The notes under the pieces are model-generated. The model was not told the origin of the DNA, made no database searches, and saw only the letters and a list, made by a program, of their open reading frames with translations. A stretch of 64,000 nucleotides of DNA, from the NCBI GenBank assembly GCA_031002005.1, contig JARYHS010006964.1, positions 4,092,001 through 4,156,000 of the forward strand, in the 5' to 3' direction. Shown piece after piece: positions 33,655-45,300 of the stretch. Source of the DNA: Vandiemenella viatica (lineage: Eukaryota > Arthropoda > Insecta > Orthoptera > Morabidae). Position numbers and translations under genes: made by a program. Position 1 is the first letter of the stretch; the number at the start of each line of letters is the position of its first letter.

Positions 33655-35880
33655 TTTCGCCATATTTTAGACCTGACTTCTTCAAAATTTCTATCCTGTC
33701 AGTTTTTTTTTTAAATCAACAATTACCATAAAAGTATCTTTATTTTTCTGGATTTGCACTTCAAGTATTAATCTTAAGGCCAGAATCACTTCCCTTGTAC
33801 CACAGTTTTTTCTTATACTCCTATCTTCACCTACTATCTCTGCTACTACCGCTTTTTTATATCTTATTCTGATAAGTAATTTTAAAGCCTGGAATGCCAT
33901 ACTTATAGTGCAGCAGTTCTCACATTTAGCAGCTTGTGCTACCTTCAGAAGTGTAAAGATAGTACTTTTATTAAAATCAATTTGAATCTCTTCTGTTTCA
34001 TAATTTTTTGATATAAGTTTCAGTAATCTTTATCTTCCTTCTTCTCCTAGGAGTTTCAGAAGATCTGCAGGAATCTCATCAATCCCAACTGCCTTATTTG
34101 TTTTCAGATCATTGAAAGCTTGATCAAACTGTGTCATGTAAAACAGGATATCCTAAATCATCAAAATTGACATCACCTTTTTTCCAGTGCACTGTTTTCA
34201 AATCAGCACCATCATACTGTTTCTCTCTATATATCTTCCTTTGGTTTATTCTACCTCCTGTGCTTAAAATGTTTCCCATCTGCAGATTTAATGTGTATAC
34301 CTCTTTTCTTTATTTCTGCTAACTTCTGTTTATCTTCCTATATGCTGCATCTATTTTACCTATGACCATTTCCTTTTCTGCTTTTTCACTTTTTTTCTTG
34401 CAGGCTTTTTTCTTTTGCTTTTTTGCATTTACTGTTTATTTGAATTCTAAATTGTCTGTATTGCTTTCTCCCTGCTTCATCCTGGGTAATTTTGTTCCTT
34501 GTTCTCTGATCCATCATCTCCAAAGTTTCTTCTGTGGTCCAAGGTTTCCAGGTGGCTTGTTCCCTAAAGCCTAATGTTTCTTTATGACTTTTGATTATTT
34601 CTCTCCTCAACCCAGTCCATTCATCATCAGTTGAACTCCATTGGAGTTATTTTTTAGTCCCACATCTACCATCTTCAAATCAGGATCAAATTTTTCCCTC
34701 CTGTTAGATTGTTTTAGTCAGTTTACTTCCAGTCTGTTGTGTTAGTATTGCTTCTTTATTCTCTTGAACTTCAACCTATCAGATTCTGGTTAGTCTACGT
34801 TTGCTCCTGGATATACTGTACAATTTAGAACTTGATTCCTGAGTCTGTTTGGCCATGATATAATCTATGCGATATCTACATGTATCGCCGGAACGTTTCC
34901 ACATATAGAACTTTCATGCATGGTTCTTAAATAGTGTGTTCCTCTATGACGAGTTTATATTTTTTACAAAATTCTATAAACCGGCTTCCTCACTCATATC
35001 TTTCTCCTAGACCAAAATTCCCTACTACATTAACCACTTTTCCTTCTCTAGCTGCCACATTCCCAGTCACCAATGATTAGTAGATTTTCCTCCCGTTTCA
35101 TATTTTGGATTAATTCTTCAATTTAAGTGTATACTTTCCCTGTTTCTTCATTTTCCTGTGACGTTGCGATATACACTTGTACTAACGTGATTGGAGTAGG
35201 TATAGTTTCTTCCCTTCATCATAATAATTATGTCACTAAACTCACCCATTTTCCTATTCTCTTATTCATTACAAATTCTATACCAGTAACTGCACCTATA
35301 GCTTTTGTATTGATTATTCTGTGTTCCCAGACCAGAAATCCTGTGCATCCTTGCAGTTATTCTCACTAGTCCCAATGATATCTAATTAAAGTCTTTCCAT
35401 GTCCCTTTTTAAGTTTTCTAACCTACCTGCCCTATTCAGATTTCATTCATTCCACACTCCGACTCATAGAATGTTTCTATCCGTTCTAATGACTCCCCCT
35501 GAGCAGACTGCACCTGGATATCAGATTGGGGGACTATTTTACCTCTGGAATATTTTACACAGGAATTTAAGAGGATTACAAATCTTTTGGATACCCTCAG
35601 GGCTCCGCGTAGCGGCTTCCTGTTGCCTTCTGCATTCCCACGCCATTGATTATTTCTCATTTATCTGCCTTTATAGGCTGTTCCATAGTCCAAGGGCAAG
35701 AGGGTGGCCTGAGCCACTTCCTGCTTTTCTGCCCTTCATGAGGAGGCCTTTGGCAAGCAGAGGGTGACTACTTATACCAGGAATATTTCAGTCACCAGAG
35801 CCTCATCCCTGCAAACAGGGTGCTCCACGTGAAGGAGAGATTGGCGTTTGGTAGGATGAGGCTGATTACCCTTACATCCC
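33655..35880 (-). mobile_element. RTE-clade element, copy 2, 3'-truncated and decayed
   Basis: It is similar along its length to 29490-31026: the 5' region with CGGAATATTTTAC-like words near 35545, an endonuclease part near 35030-35130 and the linker frame GFREQATWKPWTTEETLEM (34386-34610). It ends abruptly near 33655, inside RT, whereas RTE copies normally lack the 5' end. Many stops and indels show it is older than copy 1. Confidence 0.8.
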
Positions 35881-37223
35881 TATTACAGTTTTACAGTTTA
35901 TAATATTACTGATCCTGTTGGCATTTAGTACTCATTTTTGTTTGTTTATGATTCAGTGAGATAGTACTGTTTATATCAATTTCTACATAAAGTCGATATT
36001 TACGGAGTTGATTTTATGTAATTCCTAATATCCAGTATGATATAGACTTCTTTCATATACTTATGAAATTATATTTCATTTTAGACTATTGTCAGGATAA
36101 AAAGATCTGCTTGGACTAGGGATCATTTGAAATGATGTTCTCAAATACTGTGGATTTTATTTAAGCAGATTACTAAACTATTTTCTTTAAATTCTGTTAG
36201 TATAATAAAACTAAAAATAATGTAGATAAGGTACACAGTTTTAATTCAAAATATGTGGATCCTTAAATAGAAATAAAGTCTGCTGTACTTAACATAAATT
36301 AATACACGGTCTGGCTTCATGCAACCTACAGAAAAAAACTTTGTGACATTCCCCTTGATAACAACTGATCTTTAATATTAATGTGATTAGCACATTCAGG
36401 TGGTTAATAACCCCAAGTATCAGTTATACCAGGTGTCTATAGTATCTAGCAAGAGACTGACATCACTTTTTCTGAATTCTCATTTTTACTGTGGTGGTTA
36501 TTTAGTGGCTATAAAAGATTGAATTCTAAAGTTATGAAAACAGTTAAAACCAGAAAATTATATTAGATCAATATTCATAATTGATAATTATAGACATAAT
36601 ATGTCACTATCATCATGGCAGCATAAATGAAATGAAACTAACAGTTAGTGTCCATATAGAGAAAACATCATAGATGTTAATATGAGGGGAAACATTTCAG
36701 TTTCCACTACGAAGTATAGCTGAAGTTGCTCATATAGTCTAGGCTGCTAAGCTGTTTTCGAGAGTTTGGCCATCTGGCAGGCTAGAAAGGTACAAGGCAG
36801 TTGCCATGTCTGGCACTTATCTAGATGATGGCATTGGAAAACTGGATACCAGAAATATCATGCAGTATCAGCAGGTTCACTTGGGCATGGTACCCTAGAG
36901 CATTGTATTAATACTCTGCACTATAAAAGACTTATTGAAAAGAGTTATATTACAATATAACACTGACAATAAACTTATTGATTGATTTTCTTTAATTACT
37001 CCACATAACGTATCAATAAAGAAATAGAACTTGGTATAAATTATTGTGCAAACACTTTAAATATAATCTCATTTACTAAAATCATTTCATTGACCCTAAT
37101 ATTTATGTGTATTACAGGCTATTTACAATGTAAGAGTTGTAACAACACAATGTATAGTGTCATTTGAATATATTATATTCTATAGGAAATTCACTATGCC
37201 TCATGTTTTGTTAATTATGTAAT

Positions 37224-37275
<52 letters not shown>

Positions 37276-37689
37276 TTTTTATCTATAGCTGTTATAACTG
37301 AGTAATTATTCAGGCTATTTTTGCTTTTGCTGCATAATCATTTACAGATACATTAAGACAAATTATGCAATTATAATGCACTATGAAAATAACCTTGCCC
37401 TACTGAGATTCTGCTAAAATGAATGAATTTGATCTCTCTGTGCTTGGTTAACATATTCAGTAAAGTAATTGAATTTTTTTCTGCACAGAGGTGCAAATTG
37501 AAAATTATTGAATAACTTAACTATTGTGCTGCATAATGGATGTAATATAAACTATAATTAACGATATTAAACCTAACACAGTGATCCTAGTTTGTATATA
37601 GAGCTTATGCCATTTGAACATCAAATCTTATATATACAAGAGGGTGTTAGTATATCCGAGATTAATACACATTGACTCTGTTTGACCAA
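35881..37689. other. AT-rich noncoding stretch with a (TA)n tract
   Basis: No coding frame or known repeat recognised. A (TA)n tract occupies about 37231-37270. Probably intronic. Confidence 0.55.
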
Positions 37690-38340
37690 TCATGATGAAA
37701 GTTGACACATGCATTTCTTTTTTATAGAGAAGGTTTATGACCAAAAAAATTCCAAAACCACTCCCCCCTTTTTATAATCCTTAGTTTTTATACAAAACCA
37801 CTTTTTTATCTGATTTCGTTGGAACCTTGTACATGTATACTTTAAAATAAACAGAAAAACCTACACCTACACAATTTTCTCAGTTTTTATCAGTGTTCTA
37901 ACTAAGCTACAGTCGACACCATTTGCAGGTCACCATGAAAGTTGGCACATATATGTATTTTTTCATGGAGAAGTTTTCTGACTAGCAAAAACTACCCCAT
38001 TTCTCCTTTTATATCCCTTAATTCGTATGTAAACCAATATTTTTTGCTGATTTCGATGGAACTTTGTATACTTTAAAACAAAGGGAAAAATACTTGTCCT
38101 TATTAGTTTTTTCAAAAACCAAATCTCCCCATTTCATCCCTTAATTAGTGTCAATATTCTTTATATAAAGCTACAGTTTCTATCCAATTTTGAAGGAATT
38201 TTTCACCCATATATATTAAAACAAGCCAAAAAATGCTGTATATATTAGGTTTACAAAAGCCCAACCACTTTTCCCCTTTACCCCCGCCCCTTTTAATTTC
38301 CAGTGTTCTTTATAGAAACCCACAGTTTTAAATCCCGCCA
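37690..38340. repeat. Satellite-like array without SINEs
   Basis: About four diverged units match the satellite at 21727-23640: GATTTCGTTGGAACCTTGTA, GATTTCGATGGAACTTTGTA and CAATTTTGAAGGAATTTTTC are corresponding words, each followed by a TTTAAAA-like part. Two units also share a CATGAAAGTTGGCACAT start not seen in the SINE-bearing arrays. Confidence 0.7.
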
Positions 38341-39275
38341 AATAAATCAGCTCTTTTAAGTTATGCTAGAATATTCGTAAGTAAATGTATTATATGTACA
38401 TCATATTTTAGCTCGTACCCTATGCTTAAACATTCTGAAAACCCATGAAAAATCTGTATATTCTACATGATGCTGGAAGAAACAGATATATTTCAGATAC
38501 AGATTTATGTATGTGATACGTATTAATGCATAGATAGTAGATATTTTGACTATTGAACAGCAACTTTAACACATGGTATGGTTGGGTTGAAATGCAGCCT
38601 GGAACAATGTATAAACTGACATTCTGTATTGCAGCATCCAATTCACTCCGTCCTGAGAATCGTTTGGGTATATCAATGTTTAGTTATGTTCTAAAAATGG
38701 CTGGTGCCAAATTAATAAAACTTAGTACATCAGAAATATAAAAATAGTGTGTGTGTAAATAAGTCCTGATTAGACCTGGCAATGCCAAGTACTCTGCTAG
38801 TTGTAGGCTTAAAAAGTTGTGCTGCTAATATATATTAAATATAGAGGTTTTTTTATTAGATTATGGGCAGTTTCTGTACGGGAAAGAGTTGAAGAGTGTG
38901 ATAGGAGATATAAAAATTGTAATATAGCATAACTAGTGAATAGTGTTCAGCAAATTTATGGAGTGAGCTGTGAGTAAGAATTTAAATATATTTTTCTACA
39001 ATTTAATCAAGCTTGCTAAAATCAAATATTTATATACATAGTTACATACATTATCTATACATAATGGAATAGAAAAGAAATTCCAAAATGCATGAAAACT
39101 ATAATAGTGATATAGTTCATATCTTGTCGATGTGGGGCAGTAACTGTATAAATAAAAGTTCTTGTAATATTGTGTATAGATTATTATTATTCTGAGATTT
39201 CCAAATAATAACCGCTAGTTTATTAACTGTAGGAATGGTATTATGCTAAATTTACCAGTGTTACTTTGTTTCTAG
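38341..39275. other. Intron-like stretch, nothing recognised
   Basis: AT-rich with no family resemblance. It ends with a polypyrimidine tract and the acceptor TTTCTAG of the next zinc-finger exon. Confidence 0.55.
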
Positions 39276-39816
39276 GTATCATCAAGTCATTCCTGCTCAT
39301 GATCTGCAGCCGACTTATGCTTCCAGGATGTGTAGAGAGCCTTTCATGAATTCTGACATTCTAATAACTCATAAAAGTATCCCTGAGAAAGATCAGCCTT
39401 ATGCTTGTGAAGTTTGTAGTAAATGTTTTACTACTAATACTCACCTTTCACGACATAAAAGAATTCATACAGGTGAGCGGCCTTACACTTGTGAAATTTG
39501 TGGAAAAAAGTTTACACAGTCTCATCACTTAGTAGTACATAACAGAATTCATACAGGTGACTGGCCTTATGCTTGTAAAATTTGTGGAAAAGGTTTTTCT
39601 GCTTATAATAGCCTTGCACAACATAAAAGAATTCATACAGGTGAGCAGCCTTACACTTGTGAAATTTGTGGAAAAACGTTTACATGGGCTAATCAATTAG
39701 TAGTACATAAAAGAATTCATACAGGTGAGCGGCGATATGCTTGTGAAGTTTGTGGTAAATGTTTACTGATAATAGTTGCCTTGTAAAACATAAAAGAATA
39801 CATACAGGTGAGCGGC
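39276..39816 (+). CDS. C2H2 zinc-finger array exon, running into the assembly gap
   Basis: After the acceptor TTTGTTTCTAG the exon joins in phase to 33254. It encodes a degenerate finger and then at least five canonical C2H2 fingers with TGERP-type linkers: YACEVCSKCF, YTCEICGKKF, YACKICGKGF, YTCEICGKTF, YACEVCGKCF. Such arrays usually bind specific DNA in the nucleus. In the fifth finger one T is missing from a T run at about 39762; the correct frame then resumes up to the N run. The number of further fingers is unknown. It is the likely C-terminal exon of the CARD-like/ankyrin gene. Confidence 0.85.
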
Positions 39817-40816
39817 NNNNNNNNNNNNNNNNNNNNNNNNNNNNNNNNNNNNNNNNNNNNNNNNNNNNNNNNNNNNNNNNNNNNNNNNNNNNNNNNNNNN
39901 NNNNNNNNNNNNNNNNNNNNNNNNNNNNNNNNNNNNNNNNNNNNNNNNNNNNNNNNNNNNNNNNNNNNNNNNNNNNNNNNNNNNNNNNNNNNNNNNNNNN
40001 NNNNNNNNNNNNNNNNNNNNNNNNNNNNNNNNNNNNNNNNNNNNNNNNNNNNNNNNNNNNNNNNNNNNNNNNNNNNNNNNNNNNNNNNNNNNNNNNNNNN
40101 NNNNNNNNNNNNNNNNNNNNNNNNNNNNNNNNNNNNNNNNNNNNNNNNNNNNNNNNNNNNNNNNNNNNNNNNNNNNNNNNNNNNNNNNNNNNNNNNNNNN
40201 NNNNNNNNNNNNNNNNNNNNNNNNNNNNNNNNNNNNNNNNNNNNNNNNNNNNNNNNNNNNNNNNNNNNNNNNNNNNNNNNNNNNNNNNNNNNNNNNNNNN
40301 NNNNNNNNNNNNNNNNNNNNNNNNNNNNNNNNNNNNNNNNNNNNNNNNNNNNNNNNNNNNNNNNNNNNNNNNNNNNNNNNNNNNNNNNNNNNNNNNNNNN
40401 NNNNNNNNNNNNNNNNNNNNNNNNNNNNNNNNNNNNNNNNNNNNNNNNNNNNNNNNNNNNNNNNNNNNNNNNNNNNNNNNNNNNNNNNNNNNNNNNNNNN
40501 NNNNNNNNNNNNNNNNNNNNNNNNNNNNNNNNNNNNNNNNNNNNNNNNNNNNNNNNNNNNNNNNNNNNNNNNNNNNNNNNNNNNNNNNNNNNNNNNNNNN
40601 NNNNNNNNNNNNNNNNNNNNNNNNNNNNNNNNNNNNNNNNNNNNNNNNNNNNNNNNNNNNNNNNNNNNNNNNNNNNNNNNNNNNNNNNNNNNNNNNNNNN
40701 NNNNNNNNNNNNNNNNNNNNNNNNNNNNNNNNNNNNNNNNNNNNNNNNNNNNNNNNNNNNNNNNNNNNNNNNNNNNNNNNNNNNNNNNNNNNNNNNNNNN
40801 NNNNNNNNNNNNNNNN
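39817..40816. other. Assembly gap of exactly 1,000 N
   Basis: The round length suggests a scaffolding gap of nominal size. It joins the zinc-finger exon on the left to a CR1 endonuclease on the right, so the real distance and order across it are not proven. Frames drawn through it are meaningless. Confidence 0.98.
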
Positions 40817-41472
40817 AGGTTTTCATCGGGATTAATTAGAAATATATCCAAAATATTTTGTCCCCTAGTGTTTTGCTCAACCACTTGTGTAAATCCTCCT
40901 TCCCTTATTAAGATATTTGCAAATCTTTGTTCCCTTGTGTTATTTATCTTATTCCCTTCCCAGTTTACACTTGGTAAACTTAAATCCCCGCCGATGATGA
41001 TCATTCTATTCTCACCTCTGAAATCTGAGTATGAATTTAATTTCTCCCCAAGAGCCTCATCCTGTTCTGTCATACTTCCACTGCGGTAAACAGCCAACAC
41101 TCTGATTTTTTCTTTTTTATTACCCCAGAAATCTACCCCAAGTAACTCATGGTCTTGATCTATGAACGCCAGTGAACTGTGGAAGTTTGTGCTAACTAGT
41201 ATGAAGACTCCTCCACCAATTGCTCCTCTATCTCTGCGGTACACTCTGTAACCATCAGGAAAAACCTCACTGTCTAGTACTTCTTCTTTTAACCAACTCT
41301 CTACCCCAAATATTACTTGTGGTTCGTGCATCTCTATTAAGTTCGCAAATTCGATTACTTTGTTCATTATGCTTCTACAGTTTACCATTAACACCCTTAC
41401 TACTGGCTTTACATTTTCAGAATTTATCTCCTCTTTCCCACTTTTACCGCGGTCAGTTATTGTTTCAGCCAT
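40817..41472 (-). pseudogene. CR1 ORF2 endonuclease domain, cut by the gap
   Basis: About 218 residues show the AP-endonuclease-like fold: LMVNCRSIMNK, the catalytic glutamate in VESWLKEE, GGVFILV, and then GGDLSLPSVNW. Active CR1 enzymes have GDFNLP here, so the catalytic asparagine is replaced by serine. TRGQNILDIFL follows, and the last D-H pair lies in the gap. It nicks DNA for target-primed reverse transcription. A start codon at 41472 opens the frame, 0.4 kb after ORF1 if the Tc1 is ignored. Confidence 0.88.
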
Positions 41473-41650
41473 TTCATCTATTTATTTAATATCTGTGACT
41501 TTCCCCATCACGAATCTGCAATCAGTACCACTTTGATAATCTATTTCTGTCCCTTCAACAGCAGCCCCTAACCTAAAAAAGCCACAGTCCTGACCCCATC
41601 ATCACTGGAAACGGGCTCCCTCACTGCTTTAGCTAACAACTCAGAAAGTA

Positions 41651-43078
41651 CACAGACGGAAAAAAAAAATCCCAACACCAAGAAAAAATTATTGTAGAGT
41701 AATGAAATTTGGACAATGCATTTGTCAAGTTAACATGTTTAATTGATTAAATTTTCAAGATCACAGGTTAATTTAAGCTCAAGAAAATGCATTTCAAATG
41801 TGAAATACTGTTAAATTAATAGCCGGTGTAACCTCCAGAATTTTGAATGCAAGCCTGCAAACGTGAATGCATTGTGTCATACAGGTTTCGAATGTCACTT
41901 TGTGGTATGGAGTTCCATGCTTGTTGTACTTGTGCTGTCAATACTGGGACGGTCAGTGCTGGCTGTGGATGATGCTGGAGTTGTCGTCCAATGATATCCC
42001 ATACGTGTTCAATTGGAGACAGATCTGGTGATCTCGCAGGCCAAGGTAACATGTCGACACTCTGTAGAGCACGTTGCGAGACAACAGCGGTATGAGGGCG
42101 AGCGTTATCCTGTTGAAAAACTCCCCCTTGAATGCTGTTCATGAATGGCAGCACTACAGGTTGAATTACCAGACTGACGTACAAATTTGCAGTCAGTGTG
42201 TTTGGTATAACCACAAGAGTGCTCCTGCTGTCATAGGAAATTGCTCCCCAGACCATGACTCCAGGTGTAGGTCCAGTGTGTCTAGGCCGCAGACAGTTTG
42301 GTTGCAGGCGTTCCCCTGGCCTCCTTCTGACCAACACTCGGCCATCACTGGCACCAAGGCAGAACCTGCTTTCATCAGAAAACACAACAGATCTCCACTC
42401 CGTCCTCCAATGAGCTCTGGCTTGACACCACTGGAGTCGCAAACGGCGATGGCTTGTAGTCAGTGGAATGCACGCTACAGGGCGCCTGGCTCGGAGCTGT
42501 CCTTGAAGTAACCGATTTCTAACAGTTCGTTGTGTCACTGTGGTACCAACTGCAGCTCGAATTTCTGCCGCAGACGCAGTACGATGCGCCACAGCTGTAC
42601 GCCGAATACGGCGGTCTTCCCTCTCAGTAGTGCCACGTGGCCTCCCGGAACCCGCTCTTCTTGAGGCAGTACCATCCCTTGACCACTGCACCCAACAATC
42701 ATGCACAGTGGATACATTCCGGCCAAGTCTTTCTGCAATATCGCGAAAAGAAAATCCACCTTCTCGTAGCCCTATTACACGACCTCGTTCAAACTCGGTG
42801 AGCTGTTGATAATGGCTTCTTCGTCTTCTTAAAGGCATTCTTGGCTAACATCAACTCACTATGTCAAATCTCAGCGGTAAATAATGTTCACAAACTTTAC
42901 AGCGCGTATTTAAAGCAAACCTGATTTGCAAGCTCTGAGTAGCGCTACTAGCGCCACACTTATGCGCGAAGCGCGAAATTTGAATCGATGTCATCTTTCA
43001 GATGTATAAACACGCCTACCAAATTTCGTTTATCTAACACAAGTCTTTCTTGGTGTTGGGATTCTTTTTCCGTCTGTG
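41651..43078 (-). mobile_element. Tc1-like transposon with TA target duplication
   Basis: TA flanks at 41649-41650 and 43079-43080. The ends are inverted repeats of about 33 bp starting CACAGACGG, with CCCAACACCAAGAAA inside. The 1,428-bp element holds one intact transposase frame. CR1 sequence continues on both sides. Confidence 0.95.
41816..42838 (-). CDS. Tc1-like transposase, 340 aa, apparently intact
   Basis: The start codon at 42838 gives a full-length protein. Residues 1-110 hold two helix-turn-helix motifs (GRVIGLREGGFSFRDIAERL, then TASAAEIRAAVG) with a GRPRGTT hook between them. The catalytic core has VVFSDESRF (D1), FQQDNARPHTA (D2) and SPDLSPIEHVWD (E). By my count 32 residues lie between D2 and E, against 34 in classical Tc1. 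It cuts and pastes DNA at TA. No stop or frameshift was seen. Confidence 0.93.
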   Translation of the reverse strand: MPLRRRRSHYQQLTEFERGRVIGLREGGFSFRDIAERLGRNVSTVHDCWVQWSRDGTASRRAGSGRPRGTTEREDRRIRRTAVAHRTASAAEIRAAVGTTVTQRTVRNRLLQGQLRARRPVACIPLTTSHRRLRLQWCQARAHWRTEWRSVVFSDESRFCLGASDGRVLVRRRPGERLQPNCLRPRHTGPTPGVMVWGAISYDSRSTLVVIPNTLTANLYVSLVIQPVVLPFMNSIQGGVFQQDNARPHTAVVSQRALQSVDMLPWPARSPDLSPIEHVWDIIGRQLQHHPQPALTVPVLTAQVQQAWNSIPQSDIRNLYDTMHSRLQACIQNSGGYTGY

Positions 43079-43080
43079 TA

Positions 43081-44140
43081 TTCCCTTCCCCCTTCTATTT
43101 AGGTGTAGGCCATGCATAGTTAAACCCCACCTACCAATGGTGTTCACACTCACAACCCCCAACACAGAACTAATGCCTTTCCCAAGTAGCACTTCCGTTT
43201 CCACATTAACCCGCCTCACAGCATAGTTCAATTGTGGCCGGTCATGGCGACTTAGGACCTGCATGAGCTCCACCCTGGTATGCTGTGCCTCCTTCACAAC
43301 CTTCCTCAGGTCACTCTCTATACTATAACTCGCGTTTCTATCAATACTATTTCCTGCACCTCCCACTATCACTACTCTATCATCCTTAGTGAAACTCCTA
43401 CAAAGAGAACCTATATCCTCTATTACCTGGCCTAATGTTGCACTAGGTTTTAAAAAGCTTGTGACCTGATATCCTGTACCTAACTGATCCTGCAGAAGAG
43501 GGCCTACACCTCTCCCATGGCTACTACCTAGCAGCAGAACCCTTTTTTTCCTATTCTTGCCCTGCACGCCCTTATTCCTAAAGGTCTGCTGCATCTTACC
43601 TACTCCTACTCCTACATCTACATGAGACTCTTCTCCTCCTGACTCTGGGAACAGGTCAAACCTATTTTTTCCCACAATTACTGAAGTGTCTGGCTTGTTC
43701 ATCCTGTTAACCATGATTCTCCTACGACCTGTTACCAGCTCCCACCCATCCTTATCAACTTCCTCCAACCCACTATCTCTACTTTCTGCCTCTACAGCTT
43801 GAGCCTCGACAAGCTCAGCCCCCACAGGCTGTGCCTGTGCAGTCTGAGCCTCCACAGGCTGAACCTCCACAGGCGAGGCCACCACAGACCACTCCTGCAG
43901 AGGCTGAGCCTCCACAGGACGAGCCTCAAGAACCCTGATCCTTTCACGCAACTCCCAAATCGTTTCGCCCATCTCCCACATCCTATCATCCCTAAGACAC
44001 AGTGAACAAAACCATGGGAGTGCCTCATTTATTTCCCCCGTTTCCTCTTTCCCACATGCCCAGTGAAACCACTTCTTACAATAACTACAACCCATCCCCT
44101 TCGCAACGTACCTACGACAGGCGCCACAGTTTCCAGTCAT
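43081..44140 (-). CDS. CR1 ORF1 with PHD finger and esterase-like domain
   Basis: The frame starts at 44140. Residues about 4-50 form a PHD-type C4HC3 zinc finger (CGACRRYVAKGMGCSYC, WFHWAC, WFCSLC). A coiled coil and a degenerate repeat rich in VEAQPVEAQ-like units follow. Residues about 195-350 resemble an SGNH hydrolase/esterase (VLLLGSSHGRGVG, then VVIVGGAGNSID and HGLHLNRRG). PHD plus esterase ORF1 proteins are known in CR1 elements. The frame runs on into the Tc1 end to 43034, so the last 15 or so residues are not native. Block 1 has the SSHG serine region and block 5 the H-L-N ending. Confidence 0.82.
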
Positions 44141-44165
44141 GATTTTCCCAAATACTTTAACCTTC

Positions 44166-45300
44166 TTCTAAACAACCCTTAAATTTATTTGATAAAGTAG
44201 TCTTATAAAGTTTATACTATTTTTTTAACGTTTTTTACTAAATATGATAGGCGCTATACTCGACTAATTGTTGAATTGTTATATATATTTAATTTTATTG
44301 ACGTTTTATGAAAAAAGACTAGGTAATTAAACTACTTAAGTACCAATGAATAAAACTTAAGCTAATGGATTTCGAAATAAACTTAAGATTGTACGTCGAT
44401 ACTATTTAGTGCTAATGTGGATAACAACTATTTTGTTACTTATAAAAGTAAAAAAAAAAGAAAGGTGGAAATTTTTTTATAAATATATATATATATTAAA
44501 TACTATTCAATTTTTAGAACAATGATTATAAAACAGATTTATTAAATTTAAGTGGTTTATCAGGGCGAAAATAGTGACGGGTACGTCGCATGTTGTAAAA
44601 CAACATATGTAAACAAGCAGGATCATTTAAAATTAATCTTATAATACTATAATCTTTTTACAAAGAAGACCAGAAAGAATTATCTCTTTTTTATCACTGT
44701 TTCTCTGTTTGCGTTTATGTCGTTTATTTTTAACTAATATTAGCAATTGATTTATTGCCACATTTATTTATATTTTGTCATGGTAGTCAGGATTAGATAT
44801 CCTACAAGCATGGTAAGGCCTTATACTTCTCAATAATCTCCAGCACAAAGTCTTATTGAGACGACATTTTTTTTTTTAAAGTAAAAAAAGAAAACAATAT
44901 CGTTCTAATTGTTACTTAATAATATTTAAAACTGTATTATTTTCAATTCTACATTCAAAATAATATTTAACTAGTAGCAAAACAAATATTCCTATAGCAG
45001 ATTCAAAACAAAAAAGAAATTGTACACTGTTGTGTAGTCCACTCAAGGCACTGATGTTGTCTGCTCGATGGTCGGCGACAGAATGAGAAGTGTTTGGTTT
45101 CACCATACACGAGCCGACTGGAGTGATGGCTTGATGTCGCTCCACGTGGTTTTCCCCACACACCGCCAGTCGGCTTGATGGCATGATGGACGAAAGTGAT
45201 GGATATTGGACTGACCGGATATCCAAATAATCCCGTCAGTCGGCACGTCATACACATCAATTTCCCCAGAGACGACACGATAATGGAGTAGCGTCGCTCC
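44166..45300. other. AT-rich stretch, then an unrecognised GC-richer part
   Basis: 44166-44990 is AT-rich with no family recognised. 45000-45300 is GC-richer, with overlapping minus-strand frames (for example 45100-45357) that I do not recognise. It directly precedes the Jockey RT, so it may be the upstream part of that ORF2 or another insertion. Confidence 0.5.

Larger units (their letters stand above)
40817..44165 (-). mobile_element. CR1 element, 5' part, interrupted by Tc1-like transposon
   Basis: On the minus strand, ORF1 (44140 down to about 43081) is followed by the ORF2 endonuclease (41472-40817), which runs into the gap. A Tc1-like element at 41651-43078 sits at the end of ORF1. This is the longest CR1 5' region in the window and identifies the shorter fragments at 12.8-13.8, 49.8-50.9, 25.6-27.4 and 60.9-61.8 kb. 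Confidence 0.88.

Noticed and set aside
39717..41472. Very long open frames of 343-569 residues across this interval
   Set aside because: They run through 1,000 N bases; only the zinc-finger part on the plus strand (to 39816) and the CR1 endonuclease on the minus strand (from 40817) are real coding sequence.
43792..44028. Leucine-, arginine- and histidine-rich repeat frames on both strands
   Set aside because: They are other-frame readings of the VEAQPVEAQ-like repeat in CR1 ORF1.
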